From contig OZ037765.1 of the NCBI GenBank assembly GCA_964035545.1, positions 3,715,001-3,779,000 on the forward strand: a stretch of DNA of 64,000 nucleotides, given 5' to 3'. Source of the stretch: Bugula neritina. Lineage: Eukaryota > Bryozoa > Gymnolaemata > Cheilostomatida > Bugulidae. A program made the position numbers and the translations under genes. The notes beneath the pieces are model-generated. The model ran no database searches. It was not told the origin of the DNA and saw only the letters and a list, made by a program, of their open reading frames with translations. Positions within the stretch are counted from its first letter, which is position 1, and each line of letters begins with the position of its first letter. Positions 45,001 through 58,870 of this stretch are shown here, one piece after another.

Positions 45001-48000
45001 ATTTTAGCCAATACTTCCTAAACAAATACGGTAAGGTATTACTAAAACATATTATTGCAAAAATTTAGCAATTACACATATCAGACTTCAAAATTGATAT
45101 ATTTTGTTTATAGTTTTAAGAGATCAAGATGTCCTAAAATAGCTTTAGCCTAAAACATTGTTACTTCATGGAAATTAACAACTGATTTTATAGAAATTAC
45201 TGCAAGTGAGATCATGCTGAATATTTCTATCAATTTATTAGAGTGTAAATTTGCTTCAGTTTAGTAGAGGTTATGACTCATACAAATAAAAATATAACTG
45301 GACAGAAAAAAAGTTGATTCTTTAAAATTTCTTAAATTTATTTGAGACTCTCAAAACTTGTAGATGACTAACTTACATAACAATCCTATGACTCATAACA
45401 GCTATTATAGACATCATTGAGAGGTACACTACATCCTTTATTCACTTGCAGCTCATCTTTATATTATGAGCTGCTTTATAAAATACTGCAATTAAACCAG
45501 AGCTAACCTAACTCTTTGGCATATATTTTATGTAGCACTATAAATGAGTGTTCACAACTCTAACAGACTACAATGCATTATCAAACAGCTATTCAGCTAA
45601 CTACTTCATAGGTAATGTCATCTACAGGATATTACATCATTACATGGAAGATGTACTCATTTGAGAAATAGTTGGCAACGACATATTATACAATGTGTAA
45701 TACAATATTATGTAATTTATCATTATATTATATAATAATATGTTTTAGCATATATAATACAAAGTGTCCTTTTTTTGTAATATAATGCTGTATGGATGTC
45801 AGCCTACTAATGTTGAACGTTATGCTTATATATGATTTTTAATAATCAATAATATATAATGCAATAATATATTAATTTATTACCGCAAAATTATTATTTA
45901 TATTTGGATCAGTAAAACAAACTAAAAGAGAAGAGTTTATTGTTAAAAAAAATGTTTCAAATCTACGAGGCAGAGAATTGATTAAATCATTTACTATACT
46001 TTACTTAACCCTTTATTGATAAATAAATAAACAATTACATGAAACACAAAGTATAGAATATAATTATAGTTTGAGTGCATTATAAGTACATTGTATGATA
46101 CCTCTAGAATAGCAAAACCCGAACTCAAACTAAACTGAAACCAAACTAAGCCCTAATCTACTTGCTTTGTGAAACCTGAATACCGCGTTACTGAAAATAG
46201 CAATATATTGAAATCAACTCTTTATATTAACTCCACTGAAAGACAATTAAAGTCAGCTCAAATGAAGTAAGCTGGCAGCACGTATAACAGCAGCATTAGC
46301 TTATTTTAACAACACAAAAATGTTTTGTATTTTCATAATCTGTGCCTCAAGTCAGTTCTGCTTGTTTTATATAAATAACACAGCTGTTAGAGATATAGAA
46401 GATTACTATGCACCAATAACGCGATAGGAAGATACTGGTTTATAACAGCTACAGATGCTACACAGCCTGTCTTATAGCATATGAAATATAACAAAATGAT
46501 GCTATAACTCCATACTCGTAGCACTATAGCTATTCTTTTTCAGTTATTATAGTTACTCTATGATGCATTTAACAGAATTTTGGCCACAAATATTAGAAAA
46601 TTATCTAAAATTAAATTGCCTTGTCAATGTGTAAACTCCTGAAAATATATAGTAAACAAGCAACGCTTAAAATTACTTCTTATTTCTAGAAAACAATATG
46701 TGTAGTCAAAAGGTTTTCCATTATATCAACACTGCATATCAAGTTTTCTACAAAGAATAAGCAGTTAATTTTTTTTATATTTTTATATCTTTTTCAAGCA
46801 AAAAGTTAATAAGTGAGAGATTTGAAATAACTGAATGATGTAGTTCGTCAAGTACAAACAACTCCAACATAATATTAAGCAGGCTGATTAAAGAAAACTG
46901 CTAAAGTTAGCGCCAATGCAAATTGCTAGCGTTGTTATAAAAGTAGTAAAATTGACTATTTATAGATATATTATATTGAAGTGCTATGATGAAATAGGTC
47001 AACCTGAATAACTTTTATACACAGGAAAAGACAGGCCCTCATGTTGATTGACTTTATGAAAACACAAACCTATAACTGGATTTAAATGATTAAAGAATAT
47101 ATGCAAAATATCACAGCAGCATATATTTTAAAGCATATAATGTGTACCGCTATAATAGGTGAAATTTATTTGATATTTTTCCTAGAGGTTTCTATAACTT
47201 CCCTAATGGTGACCAGCTAATATAAATATTATATATATAATGAGGTAGTTCAAATTGTTCATGACAGCTTGATGAAAGTCACTAAAACTTGATGAAAAAT
47301 AGCTAAAGTTATTTAACTAAAATTATCACAGAAGTGAACAACTTACCAATTACCAGAAACATGTGTGCTTGGTTTTCCAATTTTTCTAATATAAAATATG
47401 TCTCCCATAATTTGTCAACAACGTATAGGCATCAAGTGATGATTAAACAACAAAACATAAATTAATGTCTACAGGTGCTTCAGTTGTGAAAGTTTATTTA
47501 TTTATACAGTTTAAATAGCTTTAAAGAAGTTCAAATGATTCGGAAATAACAGCTAAAGACCAAAGGCTAATGTAAGATTTTGAGGCTACTTCCTTAGCAC
47601 AACATCTGTCCTACTTATAGATGTAGCTGCACAATAGCACGTGATGAAATACACTCACATACAAAATATATAATGATGAAAATAGTGCAATACTACTTTG
47701 GTATCTATGTCTTGCTAAATTTGTCTTACAGAAATGTGTAAAAGCAGCAGACCGAGGTCATTTAGTGGAAAAATTTCACAGCCGGTGGAACTGCTATAGT
47801 ATAGCTTAAGTGAGCGAATATCAACATTAATCATTATCACAACTGATAAGTTACATAATAAATTTCTAGTGGGTAATTAATCTATCACTAATGAGTAAAA
47901 ACTTTATTACTAATTGGTAATTACTCAATTACTAATTACTCAATTACTAATTGGTAATTACTCAATTACTAATTAGTAACAACATAATGTTAATCTAAGA

Positions 48001-51000
48001 AACAATAAAAGTATTTTGGCCAAAATCTTTTAGACTTATTTTCTGCATTGAACTTTTTTAACTTTTATTCTGAGTGTATGTCACTAACCTACTTGTCAAC
48101 GAATAGACAAAAACTAAACAGATAAATAAATACAGAGCAACTTTAGTGTGCCAGATAAGTAAAATTGTAGGCCAATACTTGCCATTACTCAGTTGCTATT
48201 TGCTAATATAAAAATAACAGTTACAGCATCCAAACACCTTTGTTAAGTGGATCTCGGTATATCTCTCTTGCTCTTTATTTCAAATTTCTGTCTAGTCCAC
48301 TTATTTAAATAAAGATTCATACCGTCGGGCTTTATAACAGCTTTAGGGATTCCTAGCATCAGTGAACTAATAAATAGGTACTTAATAAATGCCAAACAAT
48401 TTTTTTATATCTGTAGGCACGCGGCTCATCAAAGTTTATTTACATACACTAATTTACTGGGTGTATAATATGTAGCTGTTTATTACAATTAAAGTTATTT
48501 AAAAAGCTTTAATAACAGAATTTGAAATAATTATAGAAAACAAATATTTTTTAAAATATTATTGTGTAATATTGTGATTTGAAATGCTATTAAACCGCCA
48601 GAGCGGGTAACTTTTACCCGGTATCCATTTTTATAAAATTAATATATATGGCTATAGGGCATTACAGGTTTATAAACGCAAATACTTGAACATACTCCTA
48701 ACTGCAGTCAAAGTCCAATAATTATTTCATATATGCAGTCAAAATACAAACACAGGACATGTGAAGCTTATGAAAATATTTTTAGCTCATCCCAGGAAAT
48801 TTAACAGCTTGATTTCTTCTCAAGATTTTGATAGTCTGACCCATATTAATTTAGACTTTGTTTGTTTTTATATGCAAATTTTTACCTGCGTTATAATTTT
48901 ACTGCTAGTTACCAAGCAGTATTAGAAACAGTATGTAAAAATATATTAATTCATTAACTTTCTAGAACCATCTACTCTATAATTAATATTAAGTCGGTGG
49001 TAACTTTGCTCTAAACAGAGACTACAAACTGTCGAGATAACAGAAAAAAGAGAGAATAACAAGTGACAATAACAAGTTACCATAACAGGACAAGCAAGTC
49101 TAATTATAATTCAACATTATGTAACTTTTTTTATAAAAAAGTAGCATTTTGTAGGCTGAGCTGCTTCAAAAATACATTTTAGAAATTCTATGTAATATAA
49201 TCTGCTTTCACGCAGTAACTAAAATCTAAGTAACGCGAAAAAATAGACTGAGAATAACAGTGCTAGAAAGGCATAAATGATCCAATTGTTAGTAATTTTT
49301 CTTTAATATAACTTTTACACACTCTAAGATATTATTTCTACAAGGTATAACTATAAAATTTAATTGTTATGAGATCAGAAGTGACACTGCAGAGTATTGG
49401 GGGGATAAGTTCCATAAGATGAGTAATTGTACAGGTACATTGATTTGCAACTTTGTTACTGTTACAGGCTTTTGGGCAAAGTGAATGACTTCATATAAAC
49501 CTCACTTAACAAAGTATAATTTAGTATTTCTATGCTAAAATTACTCTATAATAATTTACTTAAAAACATCTTCAAACTTTTTATCACGATATATTATCTA
49601 TATTTAGAGCTGTGTATATTATAGTATTTACATTATCATTAAATATTTAAGTTTTAAAAAACTTCTATCACAATTTTATACTTGAAGTTTACAACACAAA
49701 ATAAGACATTACAAAACACAAACTCCAAATTTTTAACCAAAATTTTTGTTACAACATATAAATAAAATATCTTAAGATCTAAACACTTGCTATATAGTAA
49801 TTATTATTTAATGCACCATGACCGGTGATATATAAGTTGCTTCAATAATGTAGGCCCTATATATGGCTATGTTAATTTACATAACGTATTATTTTCAAAG
49901 TTTATTCCAATAACTAATATTACAATACCTTTAAAAATAGTAGATAATTTTAGCATTACTTATAATATACACATTCCTTGCACTAAATCATTTCTATAGA
50001 AGATTCCTTAGATGTAATCATAGATTTGCAGTATTGTGATCACAAAAAGCGGTGAGTTAACTAAAACATTGGCACAGTTTTTGAAACGAAGATGTTCTGC
50101 TTAATAAACTTAATATATTAACTGAAAACACTCAAATCTGTTTACCTTCACAAATAGCAAACGGCTAACTAATTCAGCAGCCAACAGCAGTGACCTTGAA
50201 GAGGCAGTATTAGCCTATAAAAATCATGCTGTCTAATGACAGCGTCTTTAATTAAGTCAGCAACTTCCATACAACAGTCTGACAACAAGGCTTTCTAATT
50301 TATCAACATTTATTCATATTCATTGTATGAACTAAGTGGCCTAATCTATATAGTCTGTATTGATGAGTCAGTCAAGTTGGTGACTTAATGACACAGCATA
50401 TAGTAGAGTAAGTTAGACTGTACTATTAGTGCCAGATAGTTTGATGGTTAACAGAATTACTATTTAAAAGACAAGCATTTAAACACATTTATCATATTAT
50501 TTTATTCTAGTTTACTTTACAGCAGCAGCCAAATGCTGAGAATATAACTGTAACATTATATTTAAGTTGCACAAGTCAAGCTTGGTTACTATGTATAAGA
50601 TTATATATAATATAATCAAGTATAAAACTGATCACGTGTGTAGCATGTAGCATCTTTGAGCTTAATTTACCTTGAAATTAGTTTTAAAAAATAGTTAAAC
50701 AATATTCAAAATAGTGCCAAGCCTAAAATTCAATGTTAGTTTGCATGATTGAGCATATTTTAGTTTTTGCAATGTCAAACAAAAACAAGGGCTTGCTACA
50801 AAATTGGTTATGCAGTTATTGTTAAATGCAAGTCTGCTAAGCGTAAGTGGGATCACTATGTAATGGGCAGGTAACACTGGATGAGTTTATCTAAACTACA
50901 AACTTTTAATATACAAGTCAAAACAATAAATTATATAACTATTCAGCAATTTTCACAGCTACCAACACTTGCACATACAGCTATTCTGCTTCATGCATCT

Positions 51001-51939
51001 GATATATAAACCTGACCAATATATCATAATATGACTAATTATTCAACATGTCCTATTATGACTCATTAAGATGGCTGACAAAGCTCTTAGCTGTATGTAC
51101 ACTGACTCATACAGATACACTTACAGCTACCACTACATTTCATCACACAATATTTACTCACAACTCACAGCTACAAAGGAAGTGCACCAATTATCTTAAT
51201 TTACAAAATAAGCATTACAAATTCTTGCACCAATTTCAATACAAACTATTATTTCAAGTACAAGAAATTCGCAATAATAATGATAATGCATGCAACTACA
51301 TTAAACTTCACATTTTAAATCTGAATATAGTATACTTTAAATTTTCATTTAGAGTTTCAAATATACGAGTCTAGTTGCAAGAGTTGATTTATATCATGCG
51401 TGTTGCACTGATCATGATCCTATAATACTAGCAAAACACTAATTCTTATTTATTCTTTGTAAAGATGATTTAATACTTTAAAATTTGAAATTTTTTTATT
51501 AATTGAATCTACAATAGCCCTACACTCAGTACTATAGAGCACCTAAGAGCCAGTGTAAACAAGTTAAGTTCATTGAGTAGTGTTCTACTATTACTAGGAA
51601 TTGTGAAATAGCTTTTTAGAGTTTGTAAATATGGCAGTCAAAATAAAGTTTAAAATAAATATTCAAATGTGTGCAATAACAGTAGTGGGTATCAAAATAG
51701 AATGCCTAAAGAATACTGAATTAAAATTTGCAATTTCAAATGCTTCAAACTTACCCAAACAACATCCCACGGAAGTGAAGAAGGCAATAAGTCATTAAAC
51801 TCCACAACTCAAGTGGTGATACAATATCAACCAGTAAGCATTACTAACTCAACTAGAATAAACTTACTGGTCAAGAAATTAGTCATAATATAAAAGCTAG
51901 TGCTGCACGTCTAACTCCCGTCAAACTGGGAGGCCTTAT
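42061..51939. other. Gene desert
   Basis: AT-rich sequence with no exon, RNA gene or clear transposon recognised. Small palindromic AT words occur (for example ATCATGATATATCATGAGAT near 42985-43013). Open frames here are short and lack family features. Confidence 0.55.
47870..47985. repeat. TTACTAATTGGTAATTACTCAA tandem-like repeat
   Basis: Several imperfect copies of ATTACTAATTGGTAATTACTC in about 115 bp, partly self-complementary. Confidence 0.7.
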
Positions 51940-52119
51940 CTAAGGTTTAAAGATGTCTTAAAGCGAGATCTCAATGACTTCCATATAAATCCCAGCAGCT
52001 TTACCACATTTTCCTATGACCGTGCTGAATGGAGACAAAACCTTTATACCAGACAGACATTTGACTCAAGTAACAACGTTAAGAGTCTTACGGCCAGACG
52101 TGCAAGACACCAGCACTGA
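51940..52119 (+). pseudogene. LINE ORF2 C-terminal remnant
   Basis: A 60-codon frame reads LRFKDVLKRDLNDFHINPSS, then YDRAEWRQNLY, then a basic end RARHQH before TGA. The RFKDV.KRDL...I......A.DR..WR pattern is common at the C-terminus of invertebrate non-LTR retrotransposon polyproteins and in genes derived from them. No reverse transcriptase precedes it, so it is a truncated relic. Confidence 0.6.
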
Positions 52120-52798
52120 AGATGCTATGCATTGTCAACACTGACAGACGCTTGCCAGACTGACTATAAAGTGCTGCACTCAGTGACCTCGGTCAAGAAC
52201 ACGACTCAACAGATCAGTGGAAAAATACTGGGGTATATCAGGTTCATATAAGTATAACATCTGCCCCACCCCAGCATAAGGCATAACAAGTAAACTTTTG
52301 ATTAAAATGATAAGAAAATTCCAAATGTGTATAACTGGCAATTTCAGCTATCGGATAAAAGTCCAGCCAAAATAACTTAGACAATGCTTACTGGACATTC
52401 TTATAGGATATAGACTAAGTGTTTTACTAATAGAACTTTATTTTTGTTTGTGCAACTCTGCTTTATATATTTTACTGCAGGTAAAAGTTCCATTGCGCTG
52501 ATACAGTCTTAAGCTTATCTACAGCTATTTACTTTTTTAAATTTATTAATAAATAACTTATTCACACGTTCTGAAATGAAATGGTATCAATTAAATATAG
52601 TAATTACAAATTAATACAGCGTTCTATAATATACTTGAAGTGAGAACAGGCAAACAACAGTCAGTTTTACAGTCTTACTGTAGAGTTGATTGAAAAATAT
52701 TTAATAATAACTGTGTTGCCCCATCAGTGTGTTGTACTCTTTAATAAGTATGAACTCGATACACCACCTATTTTATCTGTACTATAGTACTGAAGCCG

Positions 52799-52799
<1 letters not shown>

Positions 52800-52861
<62 letters not shown>
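52800..52861. repeat. (TA)n microsatellite
   Basis: Sixty-two bases of pure AT dinucleotide. Confidence 0.97.
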
Positions 52862-52862
<1 letters not shown>

Positions 52863-53667
52863 CAGTAGGTTATTAACAAAGTATAACTAATTAAACATTA
52901 AATCCTAACCAGCACAGACACATAAGAAAACAACCCAATTGGTGCAAATAGGCTTTCAAAAACCAAAATTACCATATTAGGACAATTTCAAAATTCTCAG
53001 CAGGGGTATTAAGTCTCTGACAGGTTAGATTTAAAAACTTAAGATATTATATTATATTGTAATAAAGTGAACTGTCTGGATAGGATAACTCCTACACTAG
53101 CTGTGAAGCTAGTAGCGTTACTTTAGTAGTATAGCCCGCGTATATTATCTGTTTCTATAAGTACAATAAAATAAGTGACATGGTTATGCTTGCCGGGTCA
53201 TTAATTATACTGGCCTATTTTAAACGTAACCAGCCCACCTAGAAATGTGCATTTACATGATGGTTACTATACATCAAAATCAAAGAATATTTTGAACCTA
53301 TACATAAAAGCTTGTAGAATGGCAAGTCAGAGTAGAAAGCAGAAATTTCTAAGTTTAACAACTGCATCTAAGAAATGAAAACTGGTTCAATATTTCAAGT
53401 AATTTATTAATAATACTCAAGCGCTCAGTAACGGTTTGTTGATTAGGTAATTATGTTACTGAAAACAAATAGGTTTTGGGTTCATTTATGTAGAGCAACT
53501 TTTGAATATCAGAAAAACAAAACATTCTAAAATACAGCACACAAGAAGGTTAGCTAGTTTAATTTCATATGAGGAATGTCAAGAGTTTAGGAAGTTTAGG
53601 AATGTCTGTTGTCATCTGTAGATTCTTGTCATTTATTATGAACTATACTTTGTTGATTAAACATCTT

Positions 53668-54423
53668 ACAGAATGTATACTATATACTTGCTAACAGAAT
53701 GTATACTATACTTGCTGACAGAATGTATACTATATACTTGCTGACAGAATGTATACTATATACTTGCTGACAGAATGTATACTATATACTTGCTGACAGA
53801 ATGTGTACTATATACTTGCTGACAGAATGTATACTATATACCTGCTGACAGAATGTATACTATACTTGCTGACAGAATGTATACTATACTTGCTGACAGA
53901 ATGTGTACTATACTTGCTGACAGAATGTATACTATACTTGCTGACAGAATGTATACTATATACTTGCTGACAGAATGTATACTATATACCTGCTGACAGA
54001 ATGTATACTATATACTTGCTGACAGAATGTATACTATAGCTTGCTGACAGAATGTATACTATAGCTTGCTGGCAGAATGTATACTATATACTTGCAGACA
54101 GAATGTATACTATAGCTTGCTGACAGAATGTATACTATATACTTGCTGACAGAATGTATACTATATACCTGCTGACAGAATGTATACTATATACTTGCTG
54201 ACAGAATGTATACTATAGCTTGCTGACAGAATGTATACTATAGCTTGCTGACAGAATGTATACTATATACTTGCAGACAGAATGTATACTATAGCTTGCT
54301 GACAGAATGTATACTATAGCTTGCTGACAGAATGTATACTATACTTGCTGACAGAATGTATACTATACTTGCTGACGGAATGTATACTATACTTGCTGAC
54401 AGAATGTATACTATACTTGCTGA
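53668..54423. repeat. Minisatellite, about 30 units of 24-26 bp
   Basis: The unit is TGCTGACAGAATGTATACTA plus TACT, TATACT or TAGCT, which gives 24-, 26- and 25-bp forms that alternate in blocks. I count 30 occurrences of the (A/G)GAATGT core. Each has the palindrome GTATAC (GTGTAC in two). No frame runs through the array. Confidence 0.95.
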
Positions 54424-57400
54424 TGAAGCCAACTTCTAGTAATGCATATTGATATTATTTCTACTATTTCTACCCATCAGTAATTCTTTATTTTCACCCT
54501 TGAAAAAATACTCGCTGGTAAATACTGAATAATTTTAAACTGGGTTTAACTGGAAATTAAAATTTGCTTTCATTGGTTATTGCTAAGTAAGTGTAGGCTT
54601 GTAAGCAAATCTGCCTACTAATAATTTGCTTGACAAGCTATTTATTTTTAGGCTCTTAATACCTTGGCTTGTAGATTATAGACTGCTTATTGAAAAAAGG
54701 TTATTATCTAAAACTGGCCAATTTTATCGCATTACTTTACTTGAAAAACAAAATTGGTAGTTAATAGACTTTATATGATTCATTATAGGTCTGTATAGGG
54801 CCCTGCACTGCAGATAGCACCCATTACAGATTAATAGTTTTGAAACTATACTAGCCTTCTCATACTCAAAGTGCAGCCGAGATCATTTTAAACAAGAGAC
54901 TTAAATATTATAACCAGTCTTTTTCAAATATGTATCCTTTACATAGAAGAAGACAACTACATATGATAAAAACTGATGATGTAATGAAAAGTTGGAACTG
55001 GCTGAGGTTGAAGCTAGAACAGATGGTGAGGAAATATTGGATTTAATAAACTTGTTCCTATTAGGTTTTCTGATTCAACTATATACAGCTTTCAAGAGAA
55101 TATTCCAACACCAAAACTGCAGCAAATTCATTGCATTTAAACACTTATGGCTGTATGCAGTGCTACTGTCAACAGAATATCATTTAGGCAAGTTTTCATT
55201 TTTACAGGATGAACATTAATGAGTGTAAGCTGCTGCCATCTGCCTTTACTTAAAATCTCCTTCATCAACCATTGAGATTAGCAAGTTTTACAAGATAATT
55301 TTAAGAAGCAAAATTTGATACCATCTCAGCCATTAAAACTTCCATTATACTTTGAAGTTATACTAAAATTATATTATATAGTAGAATCAAAGTATTAGTA
55401 CTGAATTTACTATGTTGATAATATTTCTTACAGAAATAAGATAACCTTTATATTATTACCTATTTTATTATTTTTCATGTAAAACTACATGTAATACAGA
55501 AATGAAGGCTTCTCACTCACCAGGGCATTTGACTACCGACATTTGACCTTTTAACAAAAAAGTGTGGCTATCCCTGAGCCAGTAGCCATGTGATTTAATT
55601 TAAGCTGGACACTACTTGAACTATTATGTAACTTTTATATGAATTGTGGCCATCACTGTTTTTGCATCAAGCAACAGTACAGTTACAGCGCTGTAGAGGC
55701 AGCACTTTATGACCTATATTACGTACTGCGTAGTAGCGAGATTGCAGCTGTGCTTAAAAATAGGTTTATAGATTACTGCGACCAGTTAAACAATCTTTTT
55801 CATAGCATGCTTGTTTAGATTCTTAGAAACTTTTCAACTACTTAATGAGTGAGAGTTGGGTTTGCAGGCAGCTGGTAGTAAAATGCAACAAAACCCTTTA
55901 AGCAAGGAATAGTGTGATATTTATTCACAATTACAATTTATTATTGATAATCTAAATCACTTATATATATATAATTCAATAACCCAACAGGTAATTAATT
56001 ATTATTTTATACATGCAAATTGTGAATATAGGCATTGGCAAATGTTAAAATATTTAATATAATTTTGATTTGCAGATATTATGCAATAGTCAAATTATTT
56101 TTTGTTAATTAATTTAATCTCATTAGCACCATTTATTTGTCAAGCAAACAGTTTGTAACTTTGCTATTGTTTTCAAATAACTTAAAGTAGATCCTTGCCT
56201 TCATGACCTGTTGATAATGATATAGACTAAAACTTTACGGAAAAACGACTTTCAACTTTTAGCTCAAGTTTTTATTTTGCTGACAAATATATTGATCATG
56301 ACATAATTTAGGAATTAATTAATCTTACTCCAACTGCATAACAACATAAAATAGTCAATTAAAGTTAAGGATGAATTTCTAAACTGACCATTATACATAC
56401 TGTAGCTGCTTTTCATGAGATTGGATTCGGGATTCTATTACTGATGTGTTCAGTTTATTCTACTAATCACAGTTATGAAACTGTAAAGTGATTAAAAATA
56501 GCGAAATTATTAGCCTATAGTATTATTATAATAACACTTCACTAAAATGTATTGCAGGTGATTTAACTAGAATTGCTACAAACTCTCAATTGAAATTAAC
56601 AATTGCAGCTTAAAAATAACAAAATACATCTCTTTCACTTTTTCTGAGGAAAGTTATTTTTAGATGTATGAGATTTACACAAATGTAAGTTTACAAGAAG
56701 CACAGCACAACCTCTTTATTGGAAATTTAGGATCAAACTGGTTTTTTTAAAGAAACAAACTGAGGCAATGAGAATATTGCAAATTGTGACGGCAGCAGCA
56801 TCATGCACCCTTATCTCCTCCTTCTCAATGTTGTTTGTCTTATTATGAAAAAGTGAATTTAGAATAAACCAGATAGATAGTTATATATAGGTAAATGTGT
56901 GACTGTGACTAAATTAGCAACCAGGTTACTACAAACAAATGGATAATAAGTTTAAAAAAGAAATTTTCTTTTCGAAAACTTTGCATATATGCATAAAATG
57001 ACTGGCTGTAAAATATCAAGTTGTTGAAATGCTTGCAGCAACCTCTTCCACTGTGAGGATCAACAGCAGCGGTGGTGACGTATTTGAAAATACAAGTAGT
57101 GCCAAGTTTACTAAAGAATAGCTGAGCCACTCAAACTTAAACTATAATACAGGCCATAGTCTAGCACTGAAATTCTAGAACACAGGCTTTTCTCATTTTC
57201 TCCATTGCTGCACCTACTTCAAATCTGCAGCTAAAAACGTTCATCGTATAGATGTACAGCACTAGTTGTTATTACTAGCCCTATAGCACAGAAACAAACA
57301 TATAAATTACTCAATTCGAATACGAGTATTAAGAGGCCATGCAACACAGTTTCTACTAATTTTAGTGCTTATAGCCATTGCCCAAGGTCAGCAACTAAGT

Positions 57401-58235
57401 TATTCTCTATAACTGAACCCAAAACCTGTTTGTTTTCAATGAGATACAATTAGTCAACAAAACATTACTGAGCATTTGAGTATTACTAAATTACTTGAAA
57501 TATTGAACCAATTTTCATTTCTTAGATGCATGGTTGTTATTAAACTTAGCAATATCTGCTTTCTACCCTGGCTTGCCATTCTAAAAAGTAAAAACTAGTA
57601 AACAACAGCTGGCGTCCTGCAGTATAAGTTGTCTGTGTAAATTTGCAAACATACAATTTTCAGATGTAATTTTTAAACATTTAATTTAGGAAATTTGAAA
57701 AAGCAGCTCAATTTACTCAAAAATTCAAAAGGTGAAAGAAAATAATACCCACTACAGAATATACACAACTAATTATTGCAAACTGTATGTATTTCGCAGT
57801 ACAACATATAAAGGAATGTATATGTATCATGATGATAGCTAAGATATTATGGAAAATGTAATGGGTTAAATTTACATGATTTATTGCAGAAAAAACTGTC
57901 CTTCAAATCCAACCTCAACCTCTACTTGACAAGGAACAGACACCAGCAACGATGTCTAATTGAGGTTCTGGATACAACCAGGCAGACCTAGCAGCCATTG
58001 ATTAACACCGAATTTCTATACATACTCAATGAATAACAATTAGAACAGTCTATATAATGTGCACAAATCTTAAATCGCTTTTATAAATAAATCTGAACTT
58101 TCTTTCAACTTGCACTGGAAAGATAATATGACTTGTGGTTACTATACTAGAGTATAAGACAAGTATATAAAGAATTTCAACTATACTCTAAACCAAAATA
58201 TACCAAGAAAGAATTAAAGAGCTTCAGCTATTAAA
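54424..58235. other. No gene recognised
   Basis: AT-rich with no supported exon. A fragment at 57890-57990 (translating as LYLTRNRHQQRCLIEVLDTT) may be a relic of the same LINE as the block that follows. Confidence 0.5.
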
Positions 58236-58870
58236 ATGTTGCCACTACTGCACCTATATGCCATGGAGGTGGATGTAGGGCAGACACAAATCAATACATT
58301 AGCATTTGCTGGTGATATAGCGCAGGTAACAAGTGAAGAGGAACTGCAACTGAGAATAAACCTGTGGGATGCGACTTTCAACAAGTATGGAATAAAAGTC
58401 AACTACAGAAAAGCAGAGATACTGGTGTTTAGTCATCATTAAATAAATACCAACATTTAAGTACTTGGGTATTGCTACAAGGTGTGGCTTATAGTAAGTA
58501 TGTGTAGAGGATACCAACAGAATAGACAAATTCTCTACTAATGTCAAACTAAACTATAAAAAACATTTTGGCATATCTTATAAAGTTAAGCAAATTATAT
58601 GTATATAGGCATGATATGACTAATATTGGTTTACAGAACTGCATGCATGAAATGCTCCTATCAAATTCTATAAACAATTTTGATATCTCAGACAAAATAG
58701 CGAACTATATGCAGACCTAGGCATTGAAGAACTGAAAAACTCAATCGAATACAGCTAGTTAATTATAGTACCGACATATCTGGAGATAAAATGAAAAACA
58801 TCCAACACAACTATCAAAAGCAAAATTAATAGAAAACATCCACAGGAAGATTCCAGAAAAGATGTGCATT
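58236..58870 (+). pseudogene. Decayed LINE reverse-transcriptase fragment
   Basis: The frame TQINTLAFAGDIAQVTSEEE corresponds to the YADD catalytic block of a non-LTR reverse transcriptase; here the box reads FAGD, so the catalytic Asp pair is broken. It continues as NKYGIKVNYRKAEILVF (the usual G..IN..KTE.M motif), stops at 58442, and is picked up in other frames by LYADLGIEELKNSIE near 58710, typical of the domain after the RT. Several stops and frameshifts mean it is dead. Confidence 0.7.

Noticed and set aside
53668-54423. CRISPR-like array
   Set aside because: There are no unique spacers. The units are contiguous, and the genome is an animal's.
54992-55219. 75-codon frame starting MELAEVEARTDGEE
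   Set aside because: It has no splice context, homology or conserved motif that I recognise. The length is within chance.
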